Source: Salinisphaera sp. LB1
Lineage (GTDB): Bacteria; Pseudomonadota; Gammaproteobacteria; Nevskiales; Salinisphaeraceae
Direction of reading: 5' to 3'
Assembly (NCBI RefSeq): GCF_003177035.1
Contig: NZ_CP029488.1
Location: forward strand, 2,790,001-2,854,000
Length of the DNA: 64,000 nt
Under the pieces are notes generated by a model that saw only the letters and a list, made by a program, of their open reading frames with translations, searched no databases and had not been told where the DNA came from. Position numbers and translations under genes: made by a program. This document shows, in pieces, positions 48,183 through 56,853 of this stretch. Every line of letters starts with the position of its first letter. Position 1 is the first letter of the stretch.

Positions 48183-49277
48183 ATGTCGCTAGTGCTCGAC
48201 AATGTGTCCAAGGTCGTGGGCGGTGAGACCCATATCGCACCGATGGATCTCGAGCTGGAAAGCGGTTCGCTGTCGCTGTTGCTCGGTCTGACGCTTTCGG
48301 GCAAGACGTCGCTTATGCGATTGATGGCTGGCCTGGACAAACCTTCGTCCGGACGCGTTCGCGTTGATGGCACCGATGTTACCGGGCTTTCGGTTCGCAA
48401 GCGCAACGTCGCGATGGTCTATCAGCAGTTCATCAACTACCCGTCTTTGACGGTCTACGAGAACATCGCCTCGCCCCTGCGCATTGCGGGCGTTTCGAGC
48501 TCGGAGATCGATCGACGCGTGCGCGCCGAGGCCGAGCGTCTGCGCATCGACGCCATGCTCGACCGCTTGCCGGCCGAGCTGTCCGGTGGGCAGCAGCAGC
48601 GAACGGCGATGGCGCGCGCGCTGGTTCGCGATGCCGAACTCGTGCTGCTGGACGAGCCGTTGGTGAACCTGGACTACAAGCTGCGCGAGACCCTGCGCGA
48701 AGAATTGCCTAAAGCGCTCGAGGGCCGTCGTTCGATCGTCGTGTATGCCACGACCGATCCCTGGGAAGCGCTTGCCTTCGGCGGTCGTACGGCTGTTCTG
48801 GAACAGGGACGCCTGCTGCAGTACGACTACGCGGCGAATGTCTACGCGGCCCCGGCCACGACGCACGTGGCGAGTGTGTTCAGCGACCCGCCGATGAACA
48901 TCATCAACGGTGAAATCCGGGGCGATGAGCTGCACGTGGGCGATACGCTTCGCACGGCGCGCCCGGCGGCGTTGTCCGGGCTGGCCGACGGTTCGTATCT
49001 GTTCGGTGTGCGCCCGCCGCATCTGAGCGTCAACGTCGAGTCCGATACCAGAGGTCAGCGCATCGATACGACCGTTGATGTCACCGAGATCAGTGGCTCG
49101 GATACCTACGTCCATTGCCAAGTGGAGGGCCGCGCCTGGGTGGCCGTGCAGCCGGGCGTGCACCAGCACGAGCTCGGCGCTGCTATCGCGTTGGGTTTCC
49201 ATCCGGACAAGTTGTTCGTGTTCAACCGCGATGATAAGCAGCTGGTCCATTCACCCGAAGCCGGCGCCGACCGCTAA
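48183..49277 (+). CDS. glpS: Glycerol ABC importer ATPase GlpS
   Basis: A 364-residue ABC ATPase with C-terminal TOBE-type regulatory domain. Its Walker A is unusual (GLTLSGKT, residues 35-42), the signature LSGGQQQR is intact, Walker B is VLLDEPL, and the switch histidine is replaced (YATTDPWEAL). This matches the GlpS member of the Rhizobium-type GlpSTPQUV glycerol importer, which pairs with GlpT to form an asymmetric dimer. AGGAGG at 48168 supports ATG 48183; a GTG at 48177 is the alternative. First gene of the importer operon. Confidence 0.92.
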   Translation: MSLVLDNVSKVVGGETHIAPMDLELESGSLSLLLGLTLSGKTSLMRLMAGLDKPSSGRVRVDGTDVTGLSVRKRNVAMVYQQFINYPSLTVYENIASPLRIAGVSSSEIDRRVRAEAERLRIDAMLDRLPAELSGGQQQRTAMARALVRDAELVLLDEPLVNLDYKLRETLREELPKALEGRRSIVVYATTDPWEALAFGGRTAVLEQGRLLQYDYAANVYAAPATTHVASVFSDPPMNIINGEIRGDELHVGDTLRTARPAALSGLADGSYLFGVRPPHLSVNVESDTRGQRIDTTVDVTEISGSDTYVHCQVEGRAWVAVQPGVHQHELGAAIALGFHPDKLFVFNRDDKQLVHSPEAGADR

Positions 49278-49296
49278 AACGAGGGAGCCAATCACT

Positions 49297-50397
49297 ATGG
49301 CCTTGATTCGTTTCGACGGAGTTGCGCATAGCTATTCTGGCCAGGCTGACCGGCCCGAGGACTATGCCCTGCTTCCGATGAACTTCAGCTGGGACGACGG
49401 CGGTGCTTATGCTCTGCTCGGGCCGTCCGGCTGTGGCAAGAGTACATTGTTGAATATTTGTTCGGGGTTGCTGAAGCCCTCGGAAGGGCGGGTGTTCTTC
49501 GGCGATCAGGACGTCACCGACCTGTCGCCCGAGCGCCGTAACATCGCACAGGTGTTCCAGTTTCCGGTGTTGTACGACTCCATGAGCGTGTACGACAACC
49601 TGGCGTTTCCATTGCGCAACCGCAAGGTCGAGCGTAGCCACATCGACCGGCGTGTTCGGGAAGTCGCCGAGATGCTTGATCTCGGCGACGTGCTGAAGCG
49701 CCGCGCGAGCGGGCTGGGCGCTGAACTCAAGCAGAAGATTTCCATGGGGCGCGGCCTGGTGCGCGACGACACCTCGGCCATCCTGTTCGATGAGCCGCTG
49801 ACGGTGATCGATCCGCAGCTTAAATGGCGTCTGAGGCGTCAGCTCAAGGAAGTCCACAAGCAGTTCAGCCACACCATGATCTATGTCACCCACGATCAGA
49901 TCGAGGCGCTGACATTCGCCGATAAAGTGGTGGTGATGTCGGATGGCGAGATCGTTCAGGTCGGCACCCCGCAGGCGCTTTTCGAGCGTCCGGAACATAC
50001 CTTCGTGGGCTACTTCATCGGTAGCCCGGGCATGAATTTTCTCCCCTGTAATATCGATGGCGGTACGGCGGTCGTCGGTTCGACCCGCATCCCGCTAACC
50101 GAGGCCCAGGCCGCGGCGGCGGCCGAACATGACGATGGCGATTACAAACTCGGAATCCGGCCTGAGTTTGTCATGCGCTCGGATGCAGCTGATGCGCTGA
50201 CCGTGTCCGTGCGGCGGCAGGCCGATATGGGCGAGTTTCGGCTGATCACCGCTGATCTCGAAGGGCATGACATCAAGATCCGGCTGCCGGTGGAGTCGAG
50301 CGAGATCGGCGGCGACGATCTGTCGATCGAATTCCCGCATGAGTGGCTGTGTCTTTATCGCAACGAGCGCCTGATTGGCAGTGAGGTGGCGGCATGA
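49297..50397 (+). CDS. glpT: Glycerol ABC importer ATPase GlpT
   Basis: A 366-residue ABC ATPase. Walker A is canonical (GPSGCGKST, residues 42-50), Walker B is AILFDEPL, and the switch His is present (YVTHDQIEAL). The ABC signature is degenerate: GAELKQKISMGRG in place of LSGGQ. It therefore complements GlpS, which has the good signature but lacks the switch His. Start at ATG 49297, 19 bp after glpS; the stop overlaps glpP (ATGA). It is not the glycerol-3-phosphate antiporter also called GlpT in E. coli. Confidence 0.92.
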   Translation: MALIRFDGVAHSYSGQADRPEDYALLPMNFSWDDGGAYALLGPSGCGKSTLLNICSGLLKPSEGRVFFGDQDVTDLSPERRNIAQVFQFPVLYDSMSVYDNLAFPLRNRKVERSHIDRRVREVAEMLDLGDVLKRRASGLGAELKQKISMGRGLVRDDTSAILFDEPLTVIDPQLKWRLRRQLKEVHKQFSHTMIYVTHDQIEALTFADKVVVMSDGEIVQVGTPQALFERPEHTFVGYFIGSPGMNFLPCNIDGGTAVVGSTRIPLTEAQAAAAAEHDDGDYKLGIRPEFVMRSDAADALTVSVRRQADMGEFRLITADLEGHDIKIRLPVESSEIGGDDLSIEFPHEWLCLYRNERLIGSEVAA

Positions 50398-51278
50398 GTG
50401 ACAATCGTTTTTCCGATAACCGGGCGTGGTTCCTGGTGCTGCCGGCCACATTGCTGGTGGCGTTTTCGTCGCTGATTCCGTTCATGGCGGTGGTCAATTA
50501 CAGCCTCCAGATCGTTTTCAGCATGCAAAACCACACGTTTGTCGGGTGGTCGACGTTCCACGATGCACTGACCAACGCGCAGTTCCGGGATGCCTTCGGG
50601 CGGCAGGTGCTGTTCACGGCCATCGTCCTGGCAATTGAGGTGCCGCTTGGCATCGGGGTGGCGCTTACCATGCCGCGCAGCGGGCGGGCTGTCGGTGCGG
50701 TGCTGGTGGTGCTGGCATTGCCGCTGCTGGTGCCCTGGAATGTCGTGGGTCTGATCTGGCAGATCTTCGCCCGTGGCGACATCGGCTTGTTCGGTGCGTT
50801 CGTCAACAACGTGTTGCACATCAACTACAACTACGCGACGGGCACCTTCTCCGCCTGGTTCACGGTGGTGCTGATGAGTGTATGGCACTGGACCTCGCTC
50901 ATCGCGTTGCTGTGCTATGCCGGGCTGTGCTCGATTCCGGGCGCGTTTTATCAGGCCGCGCGTATCGACGGCGCCTCGCGTTGGGCCGTATTCCGCTTCA
51001 TCGAGTTGCCCAAGCTTCGTGGTGTGCTGACCATCGCGATCCTGTTGCGCTTCGTCTACAGCTTCAAGGTCTATGCCGAGCCGTTGACGGTCACTGGCGG
51101 CGGCCCCGGTAGCTCAACGACCTTCATGACGGAGATGCTCACCAATACGGCGATCGGCCAGTTCGCCTACGGCAAGGCGGCTGCCTACGGGCTGCTCTAC
51201 TTCCTGATCATCCTTCTGGTCAGTTATGTGTTCTATATCGTGTTGACCCGCGTGGGCACCGGCGAAGGGGGCCAATAA
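50394..51278 (+). CDS. glpP: Glycerol ABC importer permease GlpP
   Basis: A 294-residue membrane protein with six helices. It has the permease EAA-type loop for ATPase contact (AARIDGASRWAVFRFIELPKL, in part). It matches the MalF-like half of sugar-type importers and is in the position of GlpP in glpSTPQUV. It overlaps glpT by 4 bp and is separated from glpQ by 1 bp. Confidence 0.92.
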   Translation: MSDNRFSDNRAWFLVLPATLLVAFSSLIPFMAVVNYSLQIVFSMQNHTFVGWSTFHDALTNAQFRDAFGRQVLFTAIVLAIEVPLGIGVALTMPRSGRAVGAVLVVLALPLLVPWNVVGLIWQIFARGDIGLFGAFVNNVLHINYNYATGTFSAWFTVVLMSVWHWTSLIALLCYAGLCSIPGAFYQAARIDGASRWAVFRFIELPKLRGVLTIAILLRFVYSFKVYAEPLTVTGGGPGSSTTFMTEMLTNTAIGQFAYGKAAAYGLLYFLIILLVSYVFYIVLTRVGTGEGGQ

Positions 51279-51279
51279 A

Positions 51280-52077
51280 ATGACGATCCGTCGTATCAGC
51301 CTGACGCTCTTCATCCTGTTTCTCATGATTCCGATCTATTGGTTGGTCATGATGTCGTTCAAGTCCAACACCGAGATCACGACGCAGCTGACGTTCTGGC
51401 CGAGCCATTGGACGCTCAGCCACTATCAGGATATTTTCAACAGCGGGAAATGGACGGGCTCGTTCCTGCATTCGCTGTCATACGTCGTGATCAACGTGGC
51501 GATCACGCTGCCCCTGGCGATACCGGCCGCGTACGCGTTTTCGCGCTACGATTTCATCGCTGACAAGCACTTGTTCTTCTGGTTCCTGACGAACCTGATG
51601 GCGCCGCCGGCAGTGTTCCTGATCCCGTATTTCCAGCTTTATCACAGCATCCATCTGTTCGACACGGTGTTTGCGGTGGCGCTCGCGCATACGCTGTTCA
51701 ATCTGCCGCTGGCGGTCTGGATCCTGGAAGGTTTCATGTCCGGCGTGCCCCGCGAGATCGACGAGACCGCGTATCTCGACGGTTATTCATTACCGCGTTT
51801 CTTCATCAAGATCTTCATACCCTTGATTGGCTCGGGGATCGGCGTCGCGGCGTTCTTCTGCTTCATGTTCAGCTGGATTGAGCTGCTGCTGGCCAACACG
51901 CTGACTTCCAGTAATGCCATGCCGTTCGCCACCAAGATGAGCAGCGCCTTCACCGCCTCGGGCACGGACTGGGGTATTCTTGCGGCGTCCGGCACGCTCA
52001 CTCTCATTCCGGGCATCCTCGTGATCTGGTTCGTGCGCCATCGTATTGCCTCCGGTTTCGCCCTGGGCCGGGTTTAG
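51280..52077 (+). CDS. glpQ: Glycerol ABC importer permease GlpQ
   Basis: A 265-residue membrane protein with six helices, the MalG-like half of the channel. The EAA loop reads DETAYLDGYSLPRFFIKIFIPL (in part). It pairs with GlpP. Despite the symbol it is unrelated to the glycerophosphodiesterase GlpQ of E. coli. glpU starts 14 bp after its stop. Confidence 0.92.
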   Translation: MTIRRISLTLFILFLMIPIYWLVMMSFKSNTEITTQLTFWPSHWTLSHYQDIFNSGKWTGSFLHSLSYVVINVAITLPLAIPAAYAFSRYDFIADKHLFFWFLTNLMAPPAVFLIPYFQLYHSIHLFDTVFAVALAHTLFNLPLAVWILEGFMSGVPREIDETAYLDGYSLPRFFIKIFIPLIGSGIGVAAFFCFMFSWIELLLANTLTSSNAMPFATKMSSAFTASGTDWGILAASGTLTLIPGILVIWFVRHRIASGFALGRV

Positions 52078-52091
52078 TTAGGAGTTCGACC

Positions 52092-52367
52092 ATGCAATGG
52101 ATGCTTTGGACCTTACCCACGGCTGCTTTTTTTGCCGGTATCGTGATCATATTGGCGATTATGACGGTCTGGCAGATCCTTCAACCGACGCGCGAGCGCC
52201 GTGGCTGGATCATTCCCATGCGCACCACGCGCGGCGACCGTCTTTTCATCGGCTTGTTGGCATCGGCCTATCTTAGTGCGCTCTGGGTGGCGCTCATCCC
52301 GCTGACCAGCTGGTTACTTTTACTCGCCGTCATCGTGCTCATGCTCACCTTGATGTTTGTGGGCTGA
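52092..52367 (+). CDS. glpU: GlpU, small DUF2160 membrane protein of the glycerol importer
   Basis: A 91-residue protein with an N-terminal helix (~residues 8-30), a short RTTRGDRLFIGLL segment typical of DUF2160, and two more hydrophobic stretches. In the Rhizobium glycerol system this small membrane protein is an operon member of unclear function. RBS AGGAG precedes ATG 52092. Its retention between glpQ and glpV supports the assignment of the whole importer. Confidence 0.88.
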   Translation: MQWMLWTLPTAAFFAGIVIILAIMTVWQILQPTRERRGWIIPMRTTRGDRLFIGLLASAYLSALWVALIPLTSWLLLLAVIVLMLTLMFVG

Positions 52368-52481
52368 CCTGAACGACGAGATGTTTCTCTATAGCCGCCG
52401 GGATCCTAGGTCGGGTTTCGTCGGGAAAATCCCGGTTCGTAGGCGCGAGCCGGTTCGCACAGCGATCGGAAGGAGATCGAC

Positions 52482-54404
52482 ATGACCAAAAAGAAAACAG
52501 ACGACGTCACCACGTCGGGCACATCGGATACCGAACAGGGATTCGATGTGAACCGGCGTCATTTCCTGCGCGGCGGCGCGGCTGCGGCGGTCGGTATGGC
52601 CGCGGTACCGTTTATCGGTTCGTCGGCGCAGGCGGCCACGTCTTCATCGGGAGGCATCAGTGATTTCCCGCCGCTCGGCCAGATCCCAAGCTATAAGGAC
52701 TATGGCAAAGGCAAATCCGGCATGGCCGCGGCCGAAAACTGGGTCACCGACTTCCTGCAACCGTCCACGTTGAACAAGGACGAGCAGATGAAGGAGATGA
52801 AGTTCCTGCACGAAGCAGCCAAACCTTATAGCGGCATGGAAATCAATGTCGTTACCGAGGTGACCGGCACGCATAACTTCGAGGCCAACATCCTGTCGAA
52901 GGCCTTTGAGCAGATCACCGGCATCAAGGTGAATCACGACACGATGCAGGAGGGCAAGACGGTCTCCAAGCTGGAGACGCAGATGGCCACGGGTCAGGAT
53001 GTCTATGACCTGTTCATCAATGACTCGGATTTCATCGGTACCCATCCGCGCATGGATGACGTGATTCCGATCACGGACTACATTACCGGCGAGGGCAAGG
53101 ACATCACGCTGCCGACGCTGGACGTGGATGATTTCATCGGCAAGAGCTTCGTCACCTGGCCGAAGAACAACAAGATGTACATGATCCCGGACGGCCAGTT
53201 CGCGAACCTGTACTGGTATCGCAAGGACTGGTTCGAGCGTCCGGATCTCAAGAAGAAGTTTAAGGACGAATACGGTTACGAGCTTGATGTGCCGGTGAAC
53301 TGGTCGGCCTATGAGGATATCGCCGACTTCTTTACCAACAAGGTCAAGCATCTGGACGGCAAGCGTATCTACGGTCATATGGATTACGGCAAGAAATCGC
53401 CGTCGCTGGGCTGGCGTATCCATGACTCCTGGCTGTCGATGGCAGGCATGAGCGATAAGGGCCTGCCGTTCGGCAAGCCGGTCGACGACTGGGGTATTCG
53501 CGTCAACGAGGACGAGAATCCGGTTGGGGCCAGCGTCGAGCGCGGCGGCGCCACCAACAGCCCGGCTGCCGTCTATGCCATTACCAAGTACAAGGAATGG
53601 CTGCAGAAATATGCGCCGCCGGAAGCGGCTGGCATGACGTTCTCCGAAGCTGGCCCGGTGCCGGCGCAAGGGCATATTGCGCAGCAGATCTTCTGGTATA
53701 CGGCGTTTGCCTCGAGCATGACCAAGCCCGGCCTGCCGGTGGTCAACGACGACGGTACGCCGAAATGGCGCATGGCGCCGTCGCCCCACGGGCCGTACTG
53801 GGAAGCCGGCATGAAGCTGGGCTATCAGGATTGCGGTTCCTGGATTCTGCCCAAGACGACGCCGCCGAAGAAACGGGCGGCCAGTTGGCTGTATGCCCAG
53901 TTCTGTATCTGCAAGTCGGTATCGCTGCGCAAGAGCTGGGCTGCGCTGACGCCGTTCCGGAAATCCGATATCGACTCGAAGCCAATGGGTCAGGCCGCGC
54001 CGTATCTGGGCGGTCTGGTCGAGTTCTTCCGGAGTCCGGCGCACAAGTACTGGACACCGACCGGGACCAACGTGCCGGCCTATGGCAAGATGACGTCGGC
54101 TTGGTGGACGAACATCGCGAAGATCAACAGCGGTTCGCTCACACCCCAGGAAGGCATGGACAAGGTGGCCGAGGAGCTGGACCAGGTCATGCACCGGATT
54201 CAGATTGCGGGCCTGGAAAAAGTGGCGCCGCCGAAGTTGAACCCGAAGAAGAGCAAGGAGTACTGGCTGAATCAGCCGGGCTCGCCGAAGCCCAAGCTTG
54301 CCAACGAGAATCCGCCTGGCCAAACGCTGCCCTATGAGGAGCTGCTCAAGGCCTTCAACGATCCCTCGTCGATTGGCAAGAAAGCCTCGAAGGGTGAGAG
54401 TTGA
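52482..54404 (+). CDS. glpV: GlpV, Tat-exported glycerol-binding protein
   Basis: A 640-residue periplasmic binding protein, long for the class as GlpV-type proteins are. It starts with a twin-arginine signal (NRRHFLRGGAAAAVGM, cleavage probably after AQA near residue 50). The mature part reads NEVTGTHNFE-like VTEVTGTHNFEANI, and GSWILPKTTPPKK later. It binds glycerol and presents it to GlpPQ. GGAAGGAG precedes ATG 52482; a small CGGGA/TCCCG hairpin sits in the 114-bp gap after glpU, perhaps tuning the level of this protein. Confidence 0.92.
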   Translation: MTKKKTDDVTTSGTSDTEQGFDVNRRHFLRGGAAAAVGMAAVPFIGSSAQAATSSSGGISDFPPLGQIPSYKDYGKGKSGMAAAENWVTDFLQPSTLNKDEQMKEMKFLHEAAKPYSGMEINVVTEVTGTHNFEANILSKAFEQITGIKVNHDTMQEGKTVSKLETQMATGQDVYDLFINDSDFIGTHPRMDDVIPITDYITGEGKDITLPTLDVDDFIGKSFVTWPKNNKMYMIPDGQFANLYWYRKDWFERPDLKKKFKDEYGYELDVPVNWSAYEDIADFFTNKVKHLDGKRIYGHMDYGKKSPSLGWRIHDSWLSMAGMSDKGLPFGKPVDDWGIRVNEDENPVGASVERGGATNSPAAVYAITKYKEWLQKYAPPEAAGMTFSEAGPVPAQGHIAQQIFWYTAFASSMTKPGLPVVNDDGTPKWRMAPSPHGPYWEAGMKLGYQDCGSWILPKTTPPKKRAASWLYAQFCICKSVSLRKSWAALTPFRKSDIDSKPMGQAAPYLGGLVEFFRSPAHKYWTPTGTNVPAYGKMTSAWWTNIAKINSGSLTPQEGMDKVAEELDQVMHRIQIAGLEKVAPPKLNPKKSKEYWLNQPGSPKPKLANENPPGQTLPYEELLKAFNDPSSIGKKASKGES

Positions 54405-54443
54405 TGTCGTAACGATCCGCACGGATCCTTCGTAATCGGAAAA

Positions 54444-54484
54444 GCGGCCCGGCGGAATACAACCCGTCGGGCCGCGTCTTTTTT
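54444..54484 (+). terminator. Rho-independent terminator after glpV
   Basis: A 12-bp stem with one mismatch (GCGGCCCGGCGG / CCGTCGGGCCGC) is followed by GTC and a run of six T. It closes the glpSTPQUV operon. Confidence 0.9.
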
Positions 54485-54556
54485 GGGGCGTGATATGTTG
54501 CCGGATCGGTGTTGCCGTAACGGCTTTTGCGTTTTGGTATGAGAGTCAGGACGAGC

Positions 54557-55210
54557 ATGAGCGATTCGGAACTTCAGATGCAGGTCGGGCATTTCTTTGC
54601 CACGCCGGTCGCCGCGACGCTTCTCGAGGACAGCGAGGCGCGCAACGCGGATCTCAAGCAGCGTATTTTCGCTGAGCGCGATCGTGAGGACTCAATCGCG
54701 GCGTCGAATCTTGGCGGATGGCATTCCGGTCGACCGATGGAACAATGGGGCGGGCCACGGGTCGAGGAGATTCTCTCGGCCGCGTGTCAGATGGCGGATC
54801 GTCTGACCCTGGATCGTTCCGGGCAATCGGTACGGATCAACTGGTCGACGCGTGCGTGGGCCAACATTAATGAAAAGGGGCACGGCAATGAGTTTCACTA
54901 TCATCCGGGCGTTTACTGGTCGGGCACCTACTATGTCGACGATGGGGGGCGCGCGACCGATGAGTCATGCGGCGGCGAGTTCGAGATCATGGATCCGCGT
55001 GGCCCGGGCGTGGCCATGTATGCGCCCTCACTCGTGTTCGACGAAGGGGGGCATAATACCGGGGGGACCAACGTGCGGTTTACGCCGCGCGCCGGTCTGC
55101 TGATTCTTTTTCCGGCCTGGCTCTATCATCAGGTGCGACCGTATCTCGGACCGACCCAGCGGATCTCGATCGCATTCAACTTGAGCGTCGACGACAGCCG
55201 TCAGCCGTGA
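54557..55210 (+). CDS. Putative 2OG-Fe(II) oxygenase, TIGR02466 type
   Basis: A 217-residue protein with the TIGR02466/PF13759 pattern: FATPVAATLLED near the start, WANINEKGHGNEFHYHPGVY (in part) with iron ligand candidates His114 and His116, and LFPAWLYHQVRPY with His191. RISIAFN near the C-terminus probably holds the 2-oxoglutarate arginine. The substrate is unknown; relatives occur in marine bacteria and phages. Start at ATG 54557 after AGGACGAG. The next gene begins 12 bp downstream and a TPR gene converges on it, so the three may work together. Confidence 0.82.
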   Translation: MSDSELQMQVGHFFATPVAATLLEDSEARNADLKQRIFAERDREDSIAASNLGGWHSGRPMEQWGGPRVEEILSAACQMADRLTLDRSGQSVRINWSTRAWANINEKGHGNEFHYHPGVYWSGTYYVDDGGRATDESCGGEFEIMDPRGPGVAMYAPSLVFDEGGHNTGGTNVRFTPRAGLLILFPAWLYHQVRPYLGPTQRISIAFNLSVDDSRQP

Positions 55211-55222
55211 GGGGCGGCCGAT

Positions 55223-55939
55223 ATGCGTGTGATCTTTCGCTGCGACCCGCATCTGAAAGGGCACTTGCCCGAGCCCCTGGCGGCGCGGGCGGCGCTACCG
55301 GACTGGCTGCGGCAGATGCCGAGTACGGCGCATTCCGAGACCCACGGCGGCGACATCCGCACGGTCAAGCAGTGCCCGCCATTCGTGGATGCCATGACGC
55401 ATGGTTTCGTGTTCACGTTGCCTTGCGACGTGCATGTCCGGAACGGGGTGTTTTCCTGGGACTGGTCGTTGCCGCAACCGGCGGCACGCATGCACCCGCG
55501 GGCGCCGCTGAGTTTCCATGTGCCGGCCCAGGTCGAGGGCACGCCGTTTCATGCCGACGATCGCGTGATCGTAAAGTTCAATAGTTTCTGGACCGTCGAA
55601 TTGCCCGACGGCTGGTCGTTGTTCGCCATGCCGCCGGCCAACCGAACCGATCTGCCGTTTCAGGCCTTGTCGGGGCTGGTCGATGCCGATCGATACCACG
55701 ATGTTGGCATCCTGTTTCCCGCGATCTGGACACAGCCCGATTTCGAAGGCGTTCTGGCGCGGGGCACGCCGGTGGTGCAGTGCTTTCCGGTGCAGCGTGA
55801 GCCGCTCGAATACGAGTTCCAGGCATTCAATGCCGAGGAAACGGCCGCCTACGACGCCCTGGGGCGGCGATTGCTGGACGACAAGGGCATCTACCGCAAG
55901 CAGTACCGGGCGCCGCGTTCACGCACGCCTGGCAAGTGA
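55223..55939 (+). CDS. Uncharacterised protein (possibly DUF6065)
   Basis: A 238-residue soluble protein with no signal peptide or membrane segment. Distinct parts are LPDWLRQMPS, TVKQCPPFVDAMTHGFVFTLPCDV, VKFNSFWTVELPDGWSLFAMPP and FPAIWTQPDFEG. I have a weak recollection of the DUF6065 family for this pattern and would not rely on it. It follows the TIGR02466 oxygenase by 12 bp, so it is probably its operon partner. Its last 21 bp overlap the convergent TPR gene. Confidence 0.6.
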   Translation: MRVIFRCDPHLKGHLPEPLAARAALPDWLRQMPSTAHSETHGGDIRTVKQCPPFVDAMTHGFVFTLPCDVHVRNGVFSWDWSLPQPAARMHPRAPLSFHVPAQVEGTPFHADDRVIVKFNSFWTVELPDGWSLFAMPPANRTDLPFQALSGLVDADRYHDVGILFPAIWTQPDFEGVLARGTPVVQCFPVQREPLEYEFQAFNAEETAAYDALGRRLLDDKGIYRKQYRAPRSRTPGK

Positions 55940-56671
55940 ACGCCGCAGCGCGCGCGGGTCGAGCCACAATTGCCCCGTCGGCGCCGAGGTCAGCGCCTGC
56001 GCCACTCGATTGAAGCACGCGGGCTTGATGCGCACCGCCCGGGCGTAGGCATCCAGCGCGGTCTCGATATCGCCGGTGTCCTGCAGGCTGATGCCGAGGT
56101 TGAGGGCCGCTTCGAACATGTCCGGTCCGGCGGACAACGCATGGCGATACGCCGCAGCCGCCGCGGCTGGCCGGTTCAGGTCCTGCTCGACCAACCCGAG
56201 ATGAAACCAGGCTTCGGCAAAATCCGGCGCCTTGTCTACCGTGGCCCGCAGTGCGGTACGCGCGGCCTCACAGTCACCGGCCGCGTAATGGGCGCGGCCC
56301 AGTTTGTGGTGAAGCCGGATATCGTCCGCGCCGCGGCGCTGAAATGTGGCCAGCCAGCGCGCCGCGGCCGCGGCGTCGCCGGTCGCGATCATGAGATCGG
56401 CTTTTTCGAGCAGGGCGGCCAGCGGTGGTTCCGGCGCCGCCAGGGCCTGATCGAATGCCACCATGGCCGCGTTCGATTGCCCCAGCTCGGTGAGCGTGCG
56501 CCCGAGTTGCAGCCAGCCCGGGCCATGGGCGGGATAGGCCTGCAGGCGCGGCAGCAGGGCGTTGGCGCGCTCATCGCCGCGCCGCAGCAGGTCGCAGACC
56601 GTATCGAACAGCGCCTGGGCGGCACTCGCCTGTCGCGCGGAGTCGCTGTTGCGGGCGGGGGGCTGTGACAT
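55919..56671 (-). CDS. TPR-repeat protein
   Basis: A 250-residue protein made of about five to six tetratricopeptide repeats (for example GWLQLGRTLTELGQSNAAMVAFDQAL in part, HHKLGRAHYAAGDCEAA, AWFHLGLVEQDLNRPAAAAAAY, ALNLGISLQDTGDIETAL). It has no catalytic domain. TPR modules are often fused or linked to 2OG oxygenases of the neighbouring type, so a scaffold role there is possible. Start at ATG 56671, after which family-like repeats begin; the upstream frame is low-complexity. Confidence 0.8.
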   Translation of the reverse strand: MSQPPARNSDSARQASAAQALFDTVCDLLRRGDERANALLPRLQAYPAHGPGWLQLGRTLTELGQSNAAMVAFDQALAAPEPPLAALLEKADLMIATGDAAAAARWLATFQRRGADDIRLHHKLGRAHYAAGDCEAARTALRATVDKAPDFAEAWFHLGLVEQDLNRPAAAAAAYRHALSAGPDMFEAALNLGISLQDTGDIETALDAYARAVRIKPACFNRVAQALTSAPTGQLWLDPRALRRSLARRA

Positions 56672-56853
56672 GGGCGATGGATTCCGGGGCGGTCGGTCTG
56701 TTCGGCAATATATCGCGCCTCGCCGGGCAGCCCAACAGGCCCCATGCCGCCGGCATGGCGGGCCGCCCGAGCGGTGCGGCCGGGTCATCGATCGGGGCGG
56801 CATCGCGCCCGCCCGAGGCCGGCATGCGCCGGGCGACATAATCGCGGGCGCCC

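Noticed and set aside
52644-54422. 592-codon open frame on the minus strand
   Set aside because: Antisense to the well-supported glpV gene, Arg/His-rich and without motifs.
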